Source: a bacterium (GTDB lineage Bacteria > Patescibacteriota > Minisyncoccia > Phycocordibacterales > UBA10002). From it: a DNA stretch of 32,196 nt. The position numbers were made by a program, and so were the translations under genes. The stretch is taken from assembly GCA_030649775.1 (NCBI GenBank), contig JAUSFR010000065.1, positions 1 through 32,196 on the forward strand. Direction: 5' to 3'. The notes below the pieces were generated by a model. The model was given only the letters and a program-made list of their open reading frames with translations, had not been told where the DNA came from and ran no database searches. This document shows positions 7,018 to 13,205 of the stretch, one piece after another (the first letter of the stretch is position 1; each line of letters opens with the position of its first letter).

Positions 7018-8733
7018 ATGCTAAGTTTTATTACGCGATTTTGGTACAAACTTCGGCATCCTCGCCACGAAGTGCGTGAGATAGACCCCGATGAGATATT
7101 TTTGGACTCCAGCAATCTGCCGGAGTTTAATCGGCATCAATTTGAAGGGCGTCTTGAGCGTCCTATTTCCCGAAAAACCATTTTGAGCGTCTCGGTCGTG
7201 TTTATACTCGTACTTCTTGTCGTGCTCGGAAAGAGTTTTACGCTTCAGGTTCGGGACGGCGCTCTCTATACGAAGCAAAGCACGCAGAATCGTTTACGTC
7301 ATACGCTGATGTTCGGCTCGCGTGGAGTCTTTTACGACCGTACGGGTGCGTTTCTCGCGTGGAACGTGATTGATAAGGATGAGCCTGCTTTTTCCAAACG
7401 GAAGTACGTGGATATTCCCGGACTCTCGTCTCTCCTCGGCTATCTGAAGTACCCGTCAAAAGATAAAGCGGGGTTTTACTATAAAGTGGATTTTGAACCG
7501 CAGGATGGTGTGGAAAAGTTCTACAACGAATTCGTCGCTCCGCAACACGGTATACGAATAGTGGAAACGGATGTGCACGGAGTCATCCAGTCGGAGAGTG
7601 TCACCAAACCCCCGAAGGACGGAACGAGCGTCACGCTTACGGTTGACGCGCGTCTTCAAGAGAAGCTGTACACGACGATGGAGGGGCTCGCCAAAGAAAA
7701 AGGATTTCAAGGTGGAGCGGCGGTTATTATGGATGTGGAAAACGGTGAGCTACTCTCATTCGTGAATTTTCCCGAATACGACTCGCAGGTACTTACCGAT
7801 GGCACGGACACATCTGCCATAAAAAAAGCCTTCGCCGATTCACGGAAGCCATTCTTGAACCGTGTCACCAAAGGCCTCTATACACCGGGCTCCGTCGTGA
7901 AGCCGTTTATGGCACTTGCCGCGCTGGAAGAGGGTATTATTACGCCCGAAAAGGAAATTGTCAGCACCGGTTCCATTTCCATACCGAATCCGTTCGACCC
8001 AAGTAAGCCAACGGTGTTCAAAGATTGGAAGGCGCACGGAGCGGTAGATATGCGCCGTGCACTCGCCGTCTCTTCCGACGTCTATTTTTACGAAATTGGA
8101 GGTGGCTTTGAGGGGCAGAAGGGGTTGGGTATCGCGAACATTGAAAAATACAGCCGAATGTTCGGATTCGGCACGCCACCTCCCGGCGATATTATCGGTG
8201 AGGCCGGAGTTATTCCGACTCCTGAGTGGAAACGCGAACAATTCAAGGGAGAGGCATGGAACATCGGAAATACGTACCACACCGCTATCGGACAATATGG
8301 ATTTCAGGTGACACCACTTCAGATGGTTCGAGCTGTTTCGGCTATCGCGAACGGGGGGAAACTTCTGGAACCTCGCCTTACGCGAGAGGAAGATGTTACT
8401 CCGTTGTACAGCGTCATTCCCATACAAACCTCTTCGTTTACGGTGGTGCGGGAAGGTATGCACGAAGCGGTCACAGCGGGCGGAACGGCCAGCGCACTCC
8501 TGTTGCCAGGAGTGAGTATCGCGGGTAAGACGGGAACCGCGGAACTCGGAACGCTGAAAAAATTGGTCAACTCGTGGGTTGTCGGTTTTTTCCCATACGA
8601 AAAGCCACGCTACGCATTCGCGATTGTTATGGAGAAAGGTTCTCACGACAACACCGTCGGCGCCGCGTTCGTCGGGCGGGAGTTTATGCAGTGGCTTCAG
8701 GCAAACGTGCCGGAATATCTCAAGGCAGAATAA
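7018..8733 (+). CDS. mrdA: Penicillin-binding protein 2, elongation transpeptidase
   Basis: Class B penicillin-binding protein that cross-links peptidoglycan during elongation, working with MreBCD and a RodA polymerase that is not in this window. One N-terminal membrane helix (ILSVSVVFILVLLVVLG) is followed by the pedestal domain and then the transpeptidase domain. The catalytic motifs are intact: SVVK with serine at 292, SSD at 352-354 (the PBP2-specific form of SxN), and KTGT at 504-507. At 571 residues it has a typical length. The start codon follows a short gap after mreD, with TATACC about 8 nt upstream as a weak extra promoter. The gene ends the elongation cluster. Confidence 0.94.
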   Translation: MLSFITRFWYKLRHPRHEVREIDPDEIFLDSSNLPEFNRHQFEGRLERPISRKTILSVSVVFILVLLVVLGKSFTLQVRDGALYTKQSTQNRLRHTLMFGSRGVFYDRTGAFLAWNVIDKDEPAFSKRKYVDIPGLSSLLGYLKYPSKDKAGFYYKVDFEPQDGVEKFYNEFVAPQHGIRIVETDVHGVIQSESVTKPPKDGTSVTLTVDARLQEKLYTTMEGLAKEKGFQGGAAVIMDVENGELLSFVNFPEYDSQVLTDGTDTSAIKKAFADSRKPFLNRVTKGLYTPGSVVKPFMALAALEEGIITPEKEIVSTGSISIPNPFDPSKPTVFKDWKAHGAVDMRRALAVSSDVYFYEIGGGFEGQKGLGIANIEKYSRMFGFGTPPPGDIIGEAGVIPTPEWKREQFKGEAWNIGNTYHTAIGQYGFQVTPLQMVRAVSAIANGGKLLEPRLTREEDVTPLYSVIPIQTSSFTVVREGMHEAVTAGGTASALLLPGVSIAGKTGTAELGTLKKLVNSWVVGFFPYEKPRYAFAIVMEKGSHDNTVGAAFVGREFMQWLQANVPEYLKAE

Positions 8734-8826
8734 CCAATAATCAATCACCAATCACCAAACAAATCCGAAAATTCCTAACCTTTCCCTTTTTTTGATTATT
8801 GTTTCTTGGTTATTGGTGATTGTTTG
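8734..8826. repeat. CCAATAAC-type palindromic spacer repeat
   Basis: The spacer begins with degenerate CCAATAATCAATCACC units. It ends with the reverse type (TTGATTATTGTTTCTTGG, then TTATTGGTGATTG), so the two halves can pair into a long imperfect hairpin. It is the same family as 1381-1463 and 28741-28834. Confidence 0.65.
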
Positions 8827-8829
8827 CAA

Positions 8830-8858
8830 TTGACTTTTTGCGCAAAAATCAATAGAAT
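8830..8858 (+). promoter_or_regulatory. Promoter of greA
   Basis: TTGACT and TAGAAT are separated by 17 bp, a good sigma-70-type match. The predicted start is near 8865, giving a leader of about 25 nt without a Shine-Dalgarno sequence. Confidence 0.65.
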
Positions 8859-8889
8859 CACCTTGTTACTATAGCTTAATTGCAAACCA

Positions 8890-9357
8890 ATGCCCGATAC
8901 CCCCGAATATCTCACCCAGGAAAAATACAACGAACTTGTGAAGGAGCTTCTGCATCTCAAGACCGTTAAGCGCAAGGAAGTTGCCGAAAGTCTTGAGTAC
9001 GCGAAATCGCTCGGAGATTTGTCGGAAAACGCCGAATATCAGGAAGCGCGCGAACTTCAAGCGAACATTGAGGACCGCATTTCAAAACTTGAGACGATGC
9101 TTCAAACCACCGTCATTGTGAAGATGCATCACAGTGAGGTTATCGGTATTGGTTCCACCGTGACCATCCAAAAGGAAGGTGCATCTACCAAAGCGGTCTA
9201 CAAGATTGTCGGTTCCGAAGAAGCTGACCTTGCAAAGGGCAAGCTCTCCATCAACTCACCGCTCGGGCACGCGATGATTGGCAAGAAGGAGGGGGATACT
9301 TTTAGTGCAAAGACTCCCGGAGGATTGGTGAAGTATGAGGTGGTACATATTGAATAG
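8890..9357 (+). CDS. greA: Transcription elongation factor GreA
   Basis: Rescues backtracked RNA polymerase by inserting its coiled coil into the secondary channel and stimulating transcript cleavage. At 155 residues it is full length. The N-terminal coiled coil runs from TQEKYNELVKELLHL to about residue 75. It carries GDLSENAEYQEAR at the tip, with the acidic tip residues D and E that activate cleavage. The C-terminal FKBP-like domain has GSTVTI, KLSINSPLGHAMIGKKEGD and PGGLVKYEVVHIE. It has its own promoter and no Shine-Dalgarno sequence. The spacer to lysS is entirely a palindromic repeat. Confidence 0.96.
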   Translation: MPDTPEYLTQEKYNELVKELLHLKTVKRKEVAESLEYAKSLGDLSENAEYQEARELQANIEDRISKLETMLQTTVIVKMHHSEVIGIGSTVTIQKEGASTKAVYKIVGSEEADLAKGKLSINSPLGHAMIGKKEGDTFSAKTPGGLVKYEVVHIE

Positions 9358-9470
9358 CACAACACGAATTACACGAATCCAGAGAACGAATGATACGAAT
9401 AAAATGAGATCTACTATTCGGAACATTCGTGTCATTCGAATCTTCTATTTGTAAATTCGCATTGAGTTAC
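9358..9470. repeat. CGAATGACAC palindromic spacer, copy 1 (before lysS)
   Basis: The whole spacer is an imperfect hairpin. The left arm is made of CACGAAT and GAATGATACGAATA units. The right arm has ATTCGTGTCATTCGAATC (9425-9442) and GTAAATTCGCATTGAGT (9451-9467). Both right-arm blocks recur exactly at 13694-13711 and 13719-13735. The repeat starts at the greA stop and ends 3 nt before the lysS ATG. Confidence 0.8.
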
Positions 9471-10937
9471 ATGGCTTCTCTAGACGAAATCAGAGCCACT
9501 CGGCTCGCAAAACTAAAGCTTCTTCAGGACAAAGGCCTGAATCCCTATCCCGTTTCTGCGCGGATGGATGTGACCTTGCGGGAGGCGACCGAAGGGTTTC
9601 CGAAACTGCTCAAAAAGAAGGAGCTCTACCTAGTAGGGCGGGTAATGGCCCTTCGCGGGCAGGGAGGGCTTGTGTTTGCCGACCTCTTTGACGGCACGGG
9701 AAAATTTCAGGCACTTCTTAAAAAAGACGAAATAGGGGATGAGCTTTTTGACCTGTGGAGTACTACCGTGGACATAGGCGATTTCGTGGAAGTCGCTGGT
9801 ACGTTGTTCCTGACCAAGCGAAATGAAAAAACGCTCCAAGTAAAAAAGTGGCGAATGCTTTCAAAGTCGCTTCGCCCACTTCCCGAGAAATGGCACGGTC
9901 TCACGGATGTTGAAGAGCGATTTCGCAAGCGATACCTTGATACCCTGATGAACGAAGAGGTGCGCAACCGTTTTATCCTGCGCTCACGCATTATTTCGGC
10001 GCTTCGCGCCTCATTGGATAAGGAAGGATTTTTGGAGGTGGAAACGTCAATGCTTCAGTCTCTCGCGGGAGGAGCGAGTGCCGAGCCTTTTACTACTCAC
10101 CACAATGCGCTGGATATCAACCTCAATCTTCGTATCGCGCCGGAACTGGACCTCAAAAAGTTGCTCATTGGCGGATATCCAAAAATCTACGAAATCGGAA
10201 GAAGTTTTAGAAATGAAGGGATTGATGTCACCCACAATCCGGAGTTCACCACGATTGAGTGGTATGAAGCGTATAGCGACGCGGAGAGGGAGCGCGCTTT
10301 TATTGAGAAGATGTTTCGCGCGCTCGTGAAGCAGGTAAAGGGGGAGATGACCATTACCTTTGACGGAGCAACCGTTGATTTTGAAAAGCCGTTTTCGGTA
10401 CTGACGTACTTTGAGGCACTCCAGAGATACGCGCTTATTCCTACGCCCGAGAAAGCGACACTGGATGAACTTTCCCTTAAGGCAAAACAGCTCGGTGTTT
10501 CGGTCGCTCCGAGCGATTCCGCCCAAAAAATTATGGACAGTATCTTCAAAAAGGCGGTAAGACCCAAACTGCTTCAACCGACCTACGTCATCTCATACCC
10601 GAAGGGTATGATTCCGCTTGCGAAAGAGGAGGAGAAAGGGGGCGGTATAGATGCATTCCAGTTTTACGCTGGAGGATTGGAACTTATCAAGGCGTTTTCG
10701 GAACTGAACGACCCAATTGAGCAGGCACGTCGGTTTAACACCGAGGAAGGGAACCGAAAGGTGGGAGACAAAGAGGCCCAGCCGAATGACAAAGATTTTG
10801 TTGAGGCGCTGGAGTATGGAATGCCACCCGCGGGAGGGGTGGGTATGGGTATTGAACGCTTGATGATGCTTCTCTCCGACGTCAAAAACATCCGCGAGGT
10901 TATTTTCTTCCCGACACTACGGCCGAAGAGTGAATGA
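9471..10937 (+). CDS. lysS: Lysyl-tRNA synthetase, class II
   Basis: Charges tRNA-Lys with lysine. The N-terminal OB-fold anticodon-binding domain spans roughly residues 50-140 (LVGRVMALRGQGGLVFADLFDGTG). The class II core follows: motif 1 around FLEVETSMLQSLAGGASAEPF, motif 2 as FRNEGIDVTHNPEFTTIEWYEAY, and motif 3 as GVGMGIERLMMLLSD. At 488 residues the length is normal. ATG 9471 was chosen because MASLDEIRATRLAKL gives the usual N-terminal helix. An in-frame start at 9429 would lie inside the repeat spacer. No Shine-Dalgarno sequence is present. Confidence 0.96.
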   Translation: MASLDEIRATRLAKLKLLQDKGLNPYPVSARMDVTLREATEGFPKLLKKKELYLVGRVMALRGQGGLVFADLFDGTGKFQALLKKDEIGDELFDLWSTTVDIGDFVEVAGTLFLTKRNEKTLQVKKWRMLSKSLRPLPEKWHGLTDVEERFRKRYLDTLMNEEVRNRFILRSRIISALRASLDKEGFLEVETSMLQSLAGGASAEPFTTHHNALDINLNLRIAPELDLKKLLIGGYPKIYEIGRSFRNEGIDVTHNPEFTTIEWYEAYSDAERERAFIEKMFRALVKQVKGEMTITFDGATVDFEKPFSVLTYFEALQRYALIPTPEKATLDELSLKAKQLGVSVAPSDSAQKIMDSIFKKAVRPKLLQPTYVISYPKGMIPLAKEEEKGGGIDAFQFYAGGLELIKAFSELNDPIEQARRFNTEEGNRKVGDKEAQPNDKDFVEALEYGMPPAGGVGMGIERLMMLLSDVKNIREVIFFPTLRPKSE

Positions 10938-10980
10938 TGAATAGGGAATAAAGAATTGGGAATAGGGAATAGGGAATAAA
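10935..10980. repeat. GGGAATA-type short tandem repeat
   Basis: Directly after the lysS stop come degenerate AATAGGGAATA units with a period of about 7 nt, running into the A-tract of the following terminator. Confidence 0.55.
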
Positions 10981-11017
10981 AAAAAGAACGGCACGTCCCG
11001 AGGGCGCGCCGGTTTTT
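10978..11017. terminator. Bidirectional terminator between lysS and unknown gene
   Basis: A GC-rich stem, CGGCACGTCCC-GA-GGGCGCGCCG (10989-11011), is flanked by an A-tract on the left and TTTTT on the right, so it can stop transcription from both convergent genes. It is nearly identical to the terminator at 12313-12348. Confidence 0.75.
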
Positions 11018-11026
11018 GTGAATGCG

Positions 11027-11533
11027 TTAGGCTTTTGTTGTTGTGGCATTCTCTTCCTTGTACTCAAAGGAGCGAAAAGGCTCGACACCCATTTCTGCGC
11101 AATAGCGCTTGACATAGTTATACAGGTGTCTGTTGGCGGCAGCTAATCTCTCTTCGAATCCCAGGACATAACCACTTCCGAGGAAATCTCTCCTTTTCTT
11201 AAGAAGGAGAAGGGCTTCAAATCCTCCGTCCTCAAGCCAATCAACCGTATAGCCGGTGACAGCGCTGAACTCGGCTGGTTCAAGCGCAACTTCTGCTCTA
11301 ATAATCGGCTGAGAAAACTTTCCGTCAAATGCGGACGCTATTTCAGTGACAATGGCAAATCTCTTATCCGCCCCGTCACGAATAGTCATACCCGGCTGTA
11401 GGTGCTCAAGTGTTGGCACTGAAATTTGCTTATACCCAAGATAGCTTCTGATGGTTTCTTCCACATCAGGTCGTCGTTTTCCCGAGCGGTCACGAATCGC
11501 GAAGGTAATATTGAGGAGCAGTATCGCTTTCAT
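11027..11533 (-). CDS. Unknown protein, 168 residues
   Basis: I do not recognise this protein. The start at 11533 (MKAILLLNITFAIRDRSGKRR) is supported by a GGAAAG Shine-Dalgarno sequence about 11 nt upstream, unusual in this window. A longer frame extends to 11710 but would translate the structured leader. The protein is mixed alpha/beta, with no signal peptide or membrane helix. Its C-terminal half (FEERLAAANRHLYNYVKRYCAEMGVEP) looks helical. A strong promoter at 11642-11670 and a terminator after the stop make it a single-gene transcript. It is divergent from the unknown gene at 11812. Confidence 0.75.
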   Translation of the reverse strand: MKAILLLNITFAIRDRSGKRRPDVEETIRSYLGYKQISVPTLEHLQPGMTIRDGADKRFAIVTEIASAFDGKFSQPIIRAEVALEPAEFSAVTGYTVDWLEDGGFEALLLLKKRRDFLGSGYVLGFEERLAAANRHLYNYVKRYCAEMGVEPFRSFEYKEENATTTKA

Positions 11534-11635
11534 TGGTACTTTTCTTTCCGGTGGAGTTCTCAAAGCGCGCGTTGCGCCGTGCACGTGCATATGTCGATAT
11601 GCGTTTATCACTGTCCCGTTATAGGAAGAACTCCA
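11534..11635 (-). ncRNA. Structured 5' leader of the unknown gene at 11027-11533
   Basis: The predicted transcript starts at about 11635 with TGGAGTTCT, which pairs perfectly with AGAACTCCA (minus-strand reading of 11560-11552) just before the Shine-Dalgarno sequence. Inside is a GCATAT-CGAC-ATATGC hairpin and GC-rich complementary runs. A 9-bp closing stem that starts at the transcription start resembles the P1 stem of a regulatory leader. No known class was recognised. Confidence 0.4.
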
Positions 11636-11641
11636 GTCAAG

Positions 11642-11670
11642 ATAGTAAATTACATAATAAGAGATGTCAA
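11642..11670 (-). promoter_or_regulatory. Promoter of the unknown gene at 11027-11533
   Basis: On the minus strand TTGACA (plus 11670-11665) and TACTAT (plus 11647-11642) are 17 bp apart, an excellent sigma-70-type promoter. It gives a start near 11635 and a leader of about 100 nt. Confidence 0.7.
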
Positions 11671-11811
11671 GATATATCCTCTCCCAAAATTGCGGGGCTG
11701 GAAAGGACACTTGTCTTGCTAAAATCTGAAATCCTGATAGTTTTTGGGGCAGATGTTACGCGACCGCTACTCACTCACGGGTAACAGCGCGTATGTTCAA
11801 AGGAAGAAGAT

Positions 11812-12258
11812 ATGAGTAAATTGAAATATTGCATTTTTGAGCGAGCGGAGGGCGGTGAAGATCCGATGCTCTTCGCGGTTGTGGGTGAGGACATTGAAGA
11901 CTGCCTTAAAGACAGAACGGTCAGATTTTCGGTGATGTTTGATCTCTCGGATGACCATGCGATTGCCGAAGGTTTCGTTTCGGCGCAGATAGCACTTGAC
12001 CCCTACGGAAACTTCCACATGTGGCTTACCGACAAGATTGCGGAAGCTTTTAGAAATGGCCAGCAGGCGACTCCCGAGGTTGAACCACCCGCATTCGGAC
12101 TCTCCGACAGTGGAGCTTCCCTTATCCTCGCGTATATCATTTGGCTTAACAAGATTGATACGGAGAATAAGTTTAGCAACTGGGCAATGGATCTTTTTGG
12201 GGAAGCCTATAAGTGCGGGAAAGCACACCCCATGGTCCCGAAGCAACGGTCTCCTTGA
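11812..12258 (+). CDS. Unknown protein, 148 residues
   Basis: I do not recognise this protein. It begins MSKLKYCIFERAEGGEDPML behind a good Shine-Dalgarno sequence (AGGAAGAAG) and ends before a strong terminator. The sequence is acidic to neutral with alternating strands and helices (LFAVVGEDIEDCLKDRTVRFSVMFDLSD), and the C-terminal part is helical (ASLILAYIIWLNKIDTENKF). There is no signal peptide. It is divergent from the unknown gene at 11027-11533; both have Shine-Dalgarno sequences and their own terminators, unlike the surrounding housekeeping genes. The ~280-nt divergent intergenic region holds the other gene's promoter and leader. No convincing promoter for this gene was seen. Confidence 0.75.
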   Translation: MSKLKYCIFERAEGGEDPMLFAVVGEDIEDCLKDRTVRFSVMFDLSDDHAIAEGFVSAQIALDPYGNFHMWLTDKIAEAFRNGQQATPEVEPPAFGLSDSGASLILAYIIWLNKIDTENKFSNWAMDLFGEAYKCGKAHPMVPKQRSP

Positions 12259-12273
12259 GAGCTAATCTTTATA

Positions 12274-12299
12274 GCCACGCATCTTTGCGTGGCTTTTTT
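12274..12299 (+). terminator. Rho-independent terminator after unknown gene 11812-12258
   Basis: GCCACGC-ATCTTT-GCGTGGC is followed by six T residues. Confidence 0.85.
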
Positions 12300-12312
12300 A
12301 TGCATAGCGGTT

Positions 12313-12348
12313 AAAAAAAACGGCGCGTCCCGAGGGGCGCGCCGGTTT
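12313..12348 (-). terminator. Terminator of the unknown gene at 12372-12695
   Basis: The stem CGGCGCGTCCC-GA-GGGGCGCGCCG (12321-12344) is preceded by eight A residues on the plus strand, which read as a T-tract on the minus strand. It is almost the same sequence as the terminator at 10978-11017. Confidence 0.8.
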
Positions 12349-12371
12349 TGCAATCCACATTCAATCTTTTT

Positions 12372-12695
12372 CTATTTCCAGCGTTCCTTTTGACGAAGGT
12401 CGATGATCCACTGGTATATAGGTTCGATATGGCCAAGCAACTCCCGCATGAACTCTGAAATTTTATCCGGCACGGCTACTTCATGACTATGGTCGCCGTG
12501 GTTAGCACAAAATAGGGAATACTGGTACGGCGTTCTTCTCCCTGTGATTTGTGTAAGAGGTTGAACACTGAGAATATTCGGTTCCCACGTTTTGGCAGAA
12601 ATCGCGATCTTCATATCGGGTATGAGGACCATAACATAGGCTTTTTCAAGAGGATTCTCGGAACTGAGTACACTGGTAATGACACGCATTTTCAT
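12372..12695 (-). CDS. Unknown protein, 107 residues
   Basis: I do not recognise this protein. The sequence starts MKMRVITSVLSSENPLEKAY. It has a hydrophobic strand (AYVMVLIPDMKIAISA), an NHGDHSHE segment with several histidines, and a helical C-terminus (ISEFMRELLGHIEPIYQWIIDL). No signal peptide or membrane helix is evident. The start could also be the second methionine at 12689. A weak purine run (GAGAAAA) precedes the ATG. The leader upstream (12700-12765) can fold into two mutually exclusive hairpins. A terminator follows the stop codon, so this is a single-gene transcript. The gene is transcribed away from the division cluster. Confidence 0.65.
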   Translation of the reverse strand: MKMRVITSVLSSENPLEKAYVMVLIPDMKIAISAKTWEPNILSVQPLTQITGRRTPYQYSLFCANHGDHSHEVAVPDKISEFMRELLGHIEPIYQWIIDLRQKERWK

Positions 12696-12705
12696 AGTTT
12701 TCTCA

Positions 12706-12761
12706 GTCTACCCTAACAAGGTAGACCTACTTTGTCTAACTTGGTCAGGGTGGCTTTTTTT
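12706..12761 (+). terminator. Imperfect terminator hairpin with an alternative fold
   Basis: CCCTAACAAGGTAGAC (from 12711) can pair with GTCTAACTTGGTCAGGG (to 12750), followed by TGGC and seven T residues, giving a plus-strand terminator that would insulate the mraZ region. A competing perfect hairpin, GTCTACC-CTAACAA-GGTAGAC (12706-12726), uses the same left-arm bases. On the minus strand the same sequence is the leader of the gene starting at 12695. Confidence 0.5.
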
Positions 12762-12771
12762 GTGTACATCA

Positions 12772-12802
12772 CTATCCACTCACTATGCACTTCTTATCCA
12801 CA
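12772..12802. promoter_or_regulatory. Three DnaA-box-like 9-mers at 11-bp spacing
   Basis: CTATCCACT (12772), CTATGCACT (12783) and TTATCCACA (12794) are evenly spaced by 11 bp. The last is a perfect consensus DnaA box and the others differ by two or three bases. Read on the other strand they are GTGxATA repeats, so they could instead be part of the MraZ-box region. Confidence 0.45.
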
Positions 12803-12825
12803 GGTGGTGTGTAGAGTGGTGGTAT

Positions 12826-12863
12826 AAAGTGTTATACAATATGCAGGAAGTGGGAAAAAGTGG
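12826..12863 (+). promoter_or_regulatory. Candidate mraZ operon promoter with MraZ boxes
   Basis: AAAGTGT (12826), GAAGTGG (12847) and AAAGTGG (12857) resemble the AAAGTG/TGGG direct repeats bound by MraZ upstream of its own operon; the last two are 10 bp apart. TATACA at 12833-12838 is a candidate -10, which would place the repeats at the start of the transcript. No good -35 is visible. Confidence 0.45.
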
Positions 12864-12864
12864 T

Positions 12865-12999
12865 ATGACCAAAAGACTTCATTTAAAAACAGTAGAATAT
12901 AGGATTTTTTATAAGGGCAAACACTTTGTCTTTCCGATTTCTGTTTGTGTGGGGGTTACTCCGCGAGAAAGAGTTCTTGTACGGCTAAAAAGACGCTAG
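12865..12999 (+). CDS. Possible small protein in the mraZ leader, 44 residues
   Basis: A short frame starting MTKRLHLKTVEYRIFYKG lies between the candidate mraZ promoter and the three-way-junction element. It ends PRERVLVRLKRR and is strongly basic, with a hydrophobic central strand (FVFPISVCVGV). The frame continues upstream, but earlier starts would fall on or before the -10 box. There is no recognisable family and no clear Shine-Dalgarno sequence beyond GTGGGAAAAAG. It may be a leader peptide or chance. Confidence 0.3.
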   Translation: MTKRLHLKTVEYRIFYKGKHFVFPISVCVGVTPRERVLVRLKRR

Positions 13000-13003
13000 G
13001 TTA

Positions 13004-13103
13004 CCCCGGTGAAATCCCGCCAAAGGCGGGGTCGGCCAAAGCGCCGACATATTTCACAGGGTGACGATTTTTAAAACTCTCAGAATCGTTAAAAAAATCA
13101 GTC
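13004..13103 (+). ncRNA. Three-way-junction leader element ending at the duplicated mraZ start
   Basis: The outer stem GTGAAAT (13009-13015) pairs with ATTTCAC (13051-13057), around CCCGCC-AAA-GGCGGG (13016-13030) and GTCGGC-loop-GCCGAC (13031-13048). GGGTGACGATTTTT, an ACGATT/AATCGT hairpin and the tail AAAAAAATCAGTC follow, immediately before an ATG. Architecture, flanking CCCCG and tail match the copy at 2641-2739, while the stems differ by compensated changes. Confidence 0.6.
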
Positions 13104-13205
13104 ATGCTCATCGGCGAATACACACACACCATAGATGACCCCAGTAGTAGAAGCTCGAAGACTCGCTTCACTACGGGGCAAGCAAAAACAACACCATGCT
13201 TATAG
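13104..13205 (+). pseudogene. Duplicated first 12 codons of mraZ plus hairpin; 33-codon leader frame
   Basis: The frame begins MLIGEYTHTIDD, identical to the first 12 residues of the full mraZ gene at 13196, yet five of the 12 codons differ, all synonymously. It then runs through an imperfect hairpin (CCCC-GTAGTAGAAGC ... GCTTCACTAC-GGGG, 13140-13179) and stops at 13205, overlapping the true mraZ start by 10 nt in another frame. The leader element at 13004-13103 abuts this copy and not the full gene. It may be a broken remnant of an older mraZ start or a translated, coupled leader peptide. Confidence 0.7.

Noticed and set aside
7840..8751. 303-codon minus-strand frame opposite PBP2
   Set aside because: Shadow of the transpeptidase domain, whose catalytic motifs are intact on the plus strand.
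11534..11710. N-terminal extension of the unknown gene to 11710
   Set aside because: It would begin upstream of the predicted transcription start and pass through the promoter and leader hairpins. The ATG at 11533 has a Shine-Dalgarno sequence.
12772..12802. Chromosomal replication origin
   Set aside because: Only three box-like sites, no adjacent AT-rich unwinding element of note, and no dnaA or dnaN gene in the window.
12679..12840. Long version of the small frame before mraZ
   Set aside because: It would translate the terminator hairpin, DnaA-like boxes and -10 region; only the part after 12865 is plausible.
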